A stretch of DNA of 64,000 nt from Acidimicrobiia bacterium (lineage in GTDB: Bacteria; Actinomycetota; Acidimicrobiia; Acidimicrobiales; AC-14): assembly GCA_023264995.1 (NCBI GenBank), contig JAHFUR010000019.1, positions 1-64,000 of the forward strand, in the 5' to 3' direction. The position numbers and the translations under genes are program-made. Positions 59,207 to 64,000 of this stretch are shown here, in pieces; within the stretch, counting starts at the first letter, position 1, and each line of letters begins with the position of its first letter. The notes beneath the pieces are model-generated. The model made no database searches. It was given only the letters and a program-made list of their open reading frames with translations, and had not been told where the DNA came from.

Positions 59207-59959
59207 TCACGATTCGTCCTCGGTTTGGGTTCGGAGCTGGGCCAGCGCGCGGGCCAGCAGGCGGGAGACGTGCATCTGGCTGATCCCCAGGCGGGCGGCG
59301 ATCTCCGACTGCGTCAGGCCTTCGAAGAAGCGTAGATGGAGGATGGTGCGCTCGCGCGGTGGGAACTGGGCAATGAGCGGCGAGAGCGTGACCCGGTGCT
59401 CGCTGCCGAGCAGCGCCGGGTCGTCGGCCCCGATCTCGGCCGAGAGCGACGACTCGTCGTCGCTGCCCGAAGGCGCGTCCAGCGACGTGAACCGGTAGGC
59501 GTGGCCGGCCTCGATGGCCTCCAGCACCTCCTCCTCCGACACGCCGGCCGACTGGGCGATCTCGCCGATCGTCGGTGACCGCCCCAGCTCCTGGGACAGG
59601 ATGCTCACCACGCTGCCGAGGCGGAGGTGCAGCTCCTGGACCCGCCGCGGGACCCGGACCGCCCAGCCCTTGTCGCGGAAGTGGCGCTTGAGCTCGCCGA
59701 CGATGGTGGGGGTGGCGTAGGTCGAGAACTCCAGGCCCCGGCTGGGGTCGAAGCGGTCCACGGCCTTGAGCAACCCCAGAGCTGCCACCTGGACGAGGTC
59801 GTCGAGCGGCTCGCCCCGGTTGGTGAACCGGCGGGCCAGGTACTCGGCCAAGCCCATGTGGGCGGTGATCAGCTCGTCGCGAATGCCGCGGTCGCGGCTC
59901 TCGGCGAATTCACGGAACCGCTGGCGGAGCGCCTCACGCTCGCTGCTGTCGAAGGCCAT
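59207..59959 (-). CDS. SigF/SigB-type RNA polymerase sigma factor
   Basis: 250 aa, ATG start. Region 2 is HMGLAEYLARRFTNRGEPLDDLVQVAALGL (shown in part: DDLVQVAALGLLKAVDRFDP), with FSTYATPTIVGELKRHFRDK. Region 3 has SPTIGEIAQSAGVSEEEVLE. Region 4 has RTILHLRFFEGLTQSEIAAR and LGISQMHVSRLLARAL. The domain order and the HFRDKGWAVRVPRR motif are those of the partner-switching SigB/SigF group (group 3). An RsbW-like kinase gene lies 24 bp upstream on the same strand, so the sigma factor is held by it until released. Confidence 0.92.
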   Translation of the reverse strand: MAFDSSEREALRQRFREFAESRDRGIRDELITAHMGLAEYLARRFTNRGEPLDDLVQVAALGLLKAVDRFDPSRGLEFSTYATPTIVGELKRHFRDKGWAVRVPRRVQELHLRLGSVVSILSQELGRSPTIGEIAQSAGVSEEEVLEAIEAGHAYRFTSLDAPSGSDDESSLSAEIGADDPALLGSEHRVTLSPLIAQFPPRERTILHLRFFEGLTQSEIAARLGISQMHVSRLLARALAQLRTQTEDES

Positions 59960-59983
59960 CAGGTCTCGAACACCATTGTCGGC

Positions 59984-60415
59984 CTACGCCGGCCTGTGCC
60001 GCTTGACCAGCCGGAAGTGCGGGCCCTCCTCGCTCGCCGACAGCTCACATTCGTCCACGACCGCGGCGAGGATCTGGTTCGATATCGCGGAGACCACCGG
60101 CTCGTTGCCGAGCCCGTCGGAGAAGTGGCCGGCGCCGTCGACCGTCAGCTGGCCGGCTTCGAGCAGGTAGGTCAGGGTGATCGTGCCGGCCCTGCCCCGT
60201 GGCCCGACCATGGAGAAGCAGACCTCGTCGATGGCGATCCGGAGGTCTTCCACCTCGTCGAGGGAGAACCCGACCCGGCTGGCCACGCCGGCGGCCATGA
60301 TCCTCGAGATCCGCAGGAACTCCGGCGCGGCCGGGACCTCCAGTCGGACCTCTCCCGTCGCCACGGCCGCGACCGTAGCGGCCGCGGCGTCACCTGTTCG
60401 AAACGGGTGGTTCAC
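59984..60415 (-). CDS. RsbW-like anti-sigma factor kinase
   Basis: 143 aa from GTG 60415, which overlaps the stop of the SCO1664-type gene (GTGA); GTG 60364 is an alternative that trims an Ala-rich leader. The fold begins EVRLEVPAAPEFLRISRIMA; the N-box region is LDEVEDLRIAIDEVCFSMVG with the Glu/Asp residues of the Bergerat ATP fold, and the product ends HFRLVKRHRPA. It should bind the downstream sigma factor and be opposed by an RsbV-like anti-anti-sigma protein, which is not in this window. Confidence 0.87.
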   Translation of the reverse strand: MNHPFRTGDAAAATVAAVATGEVRLEVPAAPEFLRISRIMAAGVASRVGFSLDEVEDLRIAIDEVCFSMVGPRGRAGTITLTYLLEAGQLTVDGAGHFSDGLGNEPVVSAISNQILAAVVDECELSASEEGPHFRLVKRHRPA

Positions 60416-61110
60416 ACGAGGGGCCAGGGGTAGGCCCGCCCGGACGTGGCCGAAGGGAACACGGGCCGGCGCAGCACGGCCGCCGCCCGGCCCGACAGGG
60501 CGTCGAGCTCGGCCGGTCCCAGGAGGGTGGCCAGCTCGGGGGGCGGGGCCACCGCCAGCCGGGCGACCGTTTCGAGGCGGTCCGGGGGGACGGCCTGGCC
60601 GGCGAAGTCCCAGATCACCGTCCGCAGTTTGGGCTCCTCGTGCAGGCACAGGCCGTGGTCGATGGCCCAGATGGCCCCGTCCTCGCCCCGCAGGCAGTGA
60701 CCGCTCTTGCGGTCGCCGTTGTTGACGAGCAGGTCGAGGAGGCAGATGAGCTTGAGCGCGTCGTGGAGCTCGGGGCGCTCCAGCATGGTGAAGTAGTGGT
60801 CCTCGAAGTGGGCGGGCACGTAGCGCTGGAGCGAACCGGGCCCGTACGGGCCGTCCTCGCGCAGGACGGTCTCGGGGACGACGTCCCAGCCCAGCGCATC
60901 CGAGACGACATAGACCGCGACCTCACGGCGGTAAAGGCCCGTCGGGTAGTCCCACAGCGGGCGCTCGCCTCGGAGCGGCTTGTAGATCGCCGCACCCGTT
61001 TCGCCCCCGAGGCACAGCTCGACCAGGAAGGTGCCGTTGGAACTCCAGGGCATGCGGCCCTTGACCTCGATCTCGCCCCGCCGGAGGAGATCTAGTCCCG
61101 CACCAGGCAA
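60412..61110 (-). CDS. SCO1664-family (PI3/PI4-kinase-like fold) protein
   Basis: 232 aa from TTG 61110. Family motifs: IEVKGRMPWSSNGTFLVE, AAIYKPLRGERPLWDYPTG, LYRREVAVYVVSDALGWDVV, LICLLDLLVNNGDRKSGHC with the catalytic-loop-like Asn-Asn-x-Asp-Arg, and WAIDHGLCLHEEPKLRTVIW with the DFG-like Asp-His. The fold suggests a lipid- or protein-kinase-like ATP site, but no substrate is known. In actinobacteria this gene regularly follows a histidine phosphatase and DUF3090, often with mshC; here the first two are present and sigma-factor genes follow. Confidence 0.9.
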   Translation of the reverse strand: MPGAGLDLLRRGEIEVKGRMPWSSNGTFLVELCLGGETGAAIYKPLRGERPLWDYPTGLYRREVAVYVVSDALGWDVVPETVLREDGPYGPGSLQRYVPAHFEDHYFTMLERPELHDALKLICLLDLLVNNGDRKSGHCLRGEDGAIWAIDHGLCLHEEPKLRTVIWDFAGQAVPPDRLETVARLAVAPPPELATLLGPAELDALSGRAAAVLRRPVFPSATSGRAYPWPLV

Positions 61111-61123
61111 TGTCTGCGCTCGC

Positions 61124-61618
61124 TCACCGTTCCCGGTGGCCGTTCAACCGGGGGCAGGTGTGGCCTTGCGGGTCGAGGGGCTGCCCGCACAACGGGCACG
61201 GCGGCCGGCCGGCGGCGACCGCCTCGGCGCCCCGCTCGGCCAGGGCGGCCACCTGCTCGCGGGTGGCGGTGATGCGGGCCCGGGCGGGCTCTTCGCCCTC
61301 CTCGACCAGCTCCTCGGCCACGATGAGCACCCGGTCGGCGTCCTCGTCGTAGTTGACGCCGAGCGACCCGACGACCCATTCGGCCACGACCGGTTCGATC
61401 AACTGCATGCCCGCCGTGGGGATGGTGCCGGGCGGCGGCATGTCGGCCAGCATGCCGGCCAGGTAGGCCACCAGGGCCGCGACCTGGGCTTTCTCCAAGC
61501 GCAACGAGACGACCTGGGCGCCGTGGCGGGCCTGGAGGTAGAAGACCCGTTGGCCCGGAGGGCCGATGGCGCCCGTGGTCAGGTGGTCCACCTCGGGGAT
61601 TTCGAACGAGGAGCTCAT
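61124..61618 (-). CDS. DUF3090 protein with zinc-ribbon end
   Basis: 164 aa from ATG 61618, overlapping the stop of the phosphatase gene (ATGA). It begins SSSFEIPEVDHLTTGAIGPP and continues GQRVFYLQARHGAQVVSLRL, matching actinobacterial DUF3090. The C-terminus has a zinc-ribbon pattern, CPLCGQPLDPQGHTCP (C-x2-C ... H-x-C). Function unknown; the conserved link with the phosphatase and SCO1664 implies one pathway. Confidence 0.9.
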   Translation of the reverse strand: MSSSFEIPEVDHLTTGAIGPPGQRVFYLQARHGAQVVSLRLEKAQVAALVAYLAGMLADMPPPGTIPTAGMQLIEPVVAEWVVGSLGVNYDEDADRVLIVAEELVEEGEEPARARITATREQVAALAERGAEAVAAGRPPCPLCGQPLDPQGHTCPRLNGHRER

Positions 61619-62259
61619 GACGGCTTGGGCGCCGGCCCGTCGCCGGTGGTGTTGACCGACAGGACGGTGGGGCCGCCCTCCCCGTAGGAGATGGCCGTGA
61701 CCGAGCACGGCGAGATGACGATGCGCTGGAACAGGTCGAGATGGGTGCCCAGGGCGTGGGCCACGGCCGCCTTGATGGTGTCGGCGTGGGAGACGGCCAC
61801 GATGGTCTGGCCCGGGTGGGCCCGGCGGAGGCGGTCGAGCGCGGCCACCGTGCGGGCCTGCATCTCGACGAACGACTCGCCGCCCGGGAACCGGAAACCG
61901 CTCGGGTAGGAGTGGACGATCTTCCACTCCGGCTCCTTCATGGCCACCTTGAGCTCCATGCCCGTCCAGTCGCCGATGTCAGCCTCCAGGAGGCCCTTGT
62001 CGAGCTGCACCTTCATGCCGAGGGCCTTGGCGATGGCGCCGGCGGTCTCCTTGGTGCGCTCGAGGGGCGACGCGTAGATGGCGTCGACCTTGGGCAGGCG
62101 GGCCAGCCGGGCCCCGGCTGCCGCGGCCTGGGCCTTCCCGGTTTCCGACAGGTGCAATCCCGGGGCGCGGCCAGGGAGGAGCTTGCCGGTCGTCGGCGTC
62201 TCGCCATGGCGGACGAGGAGGACGACTGTCGGTCGCGGCCGGGCCGCGGTTCGGGCCAT
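61615..62259 (-). CDS. Histidine phosphatase superfamily protein (MSMEG_4193 type)
   Basis: 214 aa, ATG start. The phosphohistidine motif is LLVRHGETPTTGKLLPGRAP; the second Arg is in YASPLERTKETAGAIAKAL, the Glu in LLEADIGDWTG, and the second His in IVAVSHADTIKAAVAHALG. This matches the MSMEG_4193 group of small-molecule phosphatases conserved beside DUF3090. Substrate unknown; links to mycothiol have been proposed from gene neighbourhood. It is the first gene of the - strand run that reaches whiB1. The divergent glycosylase starts 26 bp away. Confidence 0.92.
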   Translation of the reverse strand: MARTAARPRPTVVLLVRHGETPTTGKLLPGRAPGLHLSETGKAQAAAAGARLARLPKVDAIYASPLERTKETAGAIAKALGMKVQLDKGLLEADIGDWTGMELKVAMKEPEWKIVHSYPSGFRFPGGESFVEMQARTVAALDRLRRAHPGQTIVAVSHADTIKAAVAHALGTHLDLFQRIVISPCSVTAISYGEGGPTVLSVNTTGDGPAPKPS

Positions 62260-62284
62260 GAGTCAAGCCAACCTACTCTGCGGC

Positions 62285-62944
62285 ATGGACTCCCTGGCAC
62301 GAGTGACCGACGAGGTGGTCGGCTGCCGGGCGTGCCCGCGCCTGGTCGCCTGGCGGGAGCAGGTGGCGGTCGAGAAGCGGGCGTCGTACCAGGCCGAGAC
62401 CTACTGGGGGCGCCCGGTGCCCGGGTTCGGCGACCCGGCCGCCACGCTGCTCGTCGTAGGCCTGGCGCCGGCCGCCCACGGCGGCAACCGCACCGGCCGG
62501 GTCTTCACCGGCGACCGCTCGGGCGACTGGCTGTACCGGGCCCTCTGGCGGGCCGGGTTCGCCAACCAGCCCACGAGCGTGAGGCCCGGCGACGGGCTCC
62601 TGCTCTCCGGGGCGTGGGTGTCGGCCGTGGTCCGTTGCGCGCCGCCGGCCAACAAGCCGACGACCGACGAGCGCGACCGGTGCCTGCCGTACCTGGCCCG
62701 GGAGGTCGCCCTGCTGGCCGACGTGCGCGTCGTCGTCGCCTTGGGCCAGTTCGCCTACGAGGCGGCCTGCCGCCTCTTCAGCGTCCGCCCCCGACCTCGG
62801 TTCGGCCACGGGGTGGAGGTCGAACTGGCCGGCGGCCGGACGATGCTCTGCTCCTACCACCCGAGCCAGCAGAACACCTTCACCGGTACGCTCACCGAGC
62901 CGGCGTTCGACGCCATCTTCGCCCGGGCCCGCCAGCTCGGTTAG
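62285..62944 (+). CDS. udgB: Uracil-DNA glycosylase family 5 (UDGb)
   Basis: 219 aa from ATG 62285 (ATG 62258 would overlap the divergent gene). Four likely [4Fe-4S] Cys: VGCRACPRL gives two, and VVRCAPPANKPTTDERDRC two more. The active-site motif is VVGLAPAAHGGNRTGRVFTG, with Ala-His in place of the Asp of other UDG families, typical of family 5. The second motif is LCSYHPSQQNTFTG. It removes uracil and other deaminated bases from DNA in this GC-rich genome. It overlaps the convergent helicase gene by 4 bp. Confidence 0.92.
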   Translation: MDSLARVTDEVVGCRACPRLVAWREQVAVEKRASYQAETYWGRPVPGFGDPAATLLVVGLAPAAHGGNRTGRVFTGDRSGDWLYRALWRAGFANQPTSVRPGDGLLLSGAWVSAVVRCAPPANKPTTDERDRCLPYLAREVALLADVRVVVALGQFAYEAACRLFSVRPRPRFGHGVEVELAGGRTMLCSYHPSQQNTFTGTLTEPAFDAIFARARQLG

Positions 62945-64000
62945 GGGATGGCGGGGGGCAGCCCGGTGCTGCCCAGCACCGCCTCTGCGTCGATGATCTG
63001 GTAGGCGTAGCCCTGCTCGGCCAGGAAGCGCTGGCGCCGGGCCGCGAACTCCTGGTCGTTGGTGTCGCGGGCGACCACTGCGTAGAAGTGGGCCTGACGG
63101 CCGTCGTGCTTGGGACGAAGGATGCGCCCGAGCCGCTGGGCCTCCTCCTGGCGGCTGCCGAAGGCGCCCGAGACCTGGATGGCCACCGACGCCTCGGGCA
63201 GGTCGATGGAGAAATTGGCCACCTTCGAGACCACGAGCAGCATCTCCTCGCCGGTGCGGAAGGCCTGGTAGAGCCGCTCCCGCTCGCGGGTCGGGGTCTT
63301 GCCGGTGATGAGGGGTGCGCCCAGCCGCTCGGCGAGGGCCTCGACCTGGTCGATGTACTGGCCGATGACGAGGGTGGGCTGGCCGTCGGCCACCGCGGCC
63401 CGGCTCAGGGCCTCGACCACGGCGACCTTCGACCGGGCCGTGGCCCCCACGCGGTAGCGCTCCTCCGGTTCGGCGAGGGCGTAGGACATCCGCTCCTCGT
63501 CGGTGAGGGTGACCCGGACCTCGGTGCAGGACGCCGGCGCGATCCACCCCTGGGCCTCGATGTCGCGCCAGGGGGCGTCGTAGCGCTTGGGGCCGATGAG
63601 GCTGAACACGTCGCCCTCCCGCCCGTCCTCCCGGACGAGGGTGGCGGTGAGGCCGAGCCGGCGCCGGCTCTGGATCTCGGCGGTCATGCGGAAGACCGGC
63701 GCGGGCAAGAGGTGGACCTCGTCATAGATGACCAGGCCCCAGTCCTCGGCGGAGAAGAGCTCGAGGTGGGTGTAGATCTCTCGCCGGCGGGTGGTGAGGA
63801 TCTGGTAGGTCGCCAGGGTGACGGGACGGATCTCCTTGCGCTCGCCGGAGTACTCGCCGATCTCCGCCTCGGTGAGGCTGGTGCGGGCCAGCAGCTCGGA
63901 CCGCCACTGGCGGGCGGCCACGGTGTTGGTGACCAGGATGAGGGTGCGAGCGCTGGCCCGGGCCATGGCGGCCAGGGCGACGAGGGTCTTCCCGGCCCCG
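62941..64000 (-). CDS. XPB/ERCC3-type DNA repair helicase, C-terminal part (5' end outside window)
   Basis: The frame is open through base 64000, so the gene starts beyond the window and the track's ATG at 63966 is internal. About 353 residues are visible. At the edge GAGKTLVALAAMA is the Walker A motif. The others are GLVIYDEVHLLPAPVFR (motif II, DEVH), GLTATLVREDGREGD (motif III), VGATARSKVAVVEALS, LVVSKVANFSIDLPEASVAI (motif V) and EEAQRLGRILRPKHDGRQ (motif VI). The RED-like loop VREDGRE is characteristic of XPB. It is a 3'-5' helicase/translocase linked to DNA repair. The N-terminal damage-recognition domain is not in view. Confidence 0.93.
   Translation of the reverse strand, partial: GAGKTLVALAAMARASARTLILVTNTVAARQWRSELLARTSLTEAEIGEYSGERKEIRPVTLATYQILTTRRREIYTHLELFSAEDWGLVIYDEVHLLPAPVFRMTAEIQSRRRLGLTATLVREDGREGDVFSLIGPKRYDAPWRDIEAQGWIAPASCTEVRVTLTDEERMSYALAEPEERYRVGATARSKVAVVEALSRAAVADGQPTLVIGQYIDQVEALAERLGAPLITGKTPTRERERLYQAFRTGEEMLLVVSKVANFSIDLPEASVAIQVSGAFGSRQEEAQRLGRILRPKHDGRQAHFYAVVARDTNDQEFAARRQRFLAEQGYAYQIIDAEAVLGSTGLPPAIP

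Overview
The window is about 64 kb of very GC-rich (roughly 70% by eye), gene-dense bacterial chromosome. The gene content points to a high-GC Gram-positive actinobacterium: a WhiB1-type protein with C-x27-C-x2-C-x5-C spacing, a PdtaS-like histidine kinase, DUF3107, the DUF3090/SCO1664/histidine-phosphatase trio, a class E sortase, a 13E12-type HNH protein, a SigF/SigB-type sigma factor with an RsbW-like kinase, and many GTG starts with ATGA/GTGA overlaps. A deep-branching class such as Acidimicrobiia would fit, but no marker here proves it. I found no rRNA, tRNA, insertion sequence, prophage or CRISPR array.

Layout. 1-12 kb: the 3' end of ftsH, a zinc-finger/TM/alpha-beta hydrolase, three + strand exported BNR/Asp-box beta-propeller proteins with a solute-binding lipoprotein among them, and facing them a - strand operon (12043 down to 8462) of a fourth BNR propeller, two CooC-like P-loop ATPases and a four-helix membrane protein. 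The second ATPase is the most striking gene in the window. Its reading frame holds two in-frame TGA codons exactly where CooC proteins carry their C-x-C metal motif, followed at the right distance by a compact hairpin with a SECIS-like loop. I annotate it as a probable selenoprotein with a Sec-x-Sec-Cys motif. 12-27 kb: DJ-1/PfpI protein, RNase D, DUF427 protein, a TetR/MMPL operon with a palindromic operator, a LexA-controlled HNH gene, a decayed DUF4143 ATPase, a VOC protein, a Rieske/chagasin-like fusion, a four-gene ABC exporter operon, an SRAP protein and a GH43-like protein. 27-36 kb: divergent valS and cysS, a cold-shock protein, a long coiled-coil protein with a histone-H1-like tail, and a zinc alcohol dehydrogenase.

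36-45 kb: sortase E, then a complete chain-overlapping System I cytochrome c maturation operon (ccmABCDEFH plus a ccmI-like TPR gene, no ccmG), then a YeaQ-like membrane protein, OsmC, DUF971 and a HugZ-like protein. 45-48 kb: an Fe-S module of cysteine desulfurase and SufR-like regulator, divergent from an Mrp/ApbC carrier. 48-58 kb: a Fic-fold protein with a changed catalytic His, a molybdopterin oxidoreductase with its cytochrome b, lgt, DUF3107, two ArsA-like ATPases, a PdtaS-like kinase, an MMPL exporter and whiB1. 58-64 kb: diacylglycerol kinase-like protein, sigma factor, anti-sigma kinase, the SCO1664/DUF3090/phosphatase trio, uracil-DNA glycosylase family 5 and the 3' part of an XPB-type helicase.

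Regulation visible in the sequence: a perfect actinobacterial LexA box inside a promoter spacer (18036-18049), two CRP-like sites upstream of whiB1 (58162-58177 and 58258-58277), a TetR-type operator (17644-17674), a small palindrome between the SufR-like gene and mrp, and several strong hairpins, including a dispersed hairpin repeat present twice. Most long antisense ORFs in the track are GC-bias shadows and are left out.
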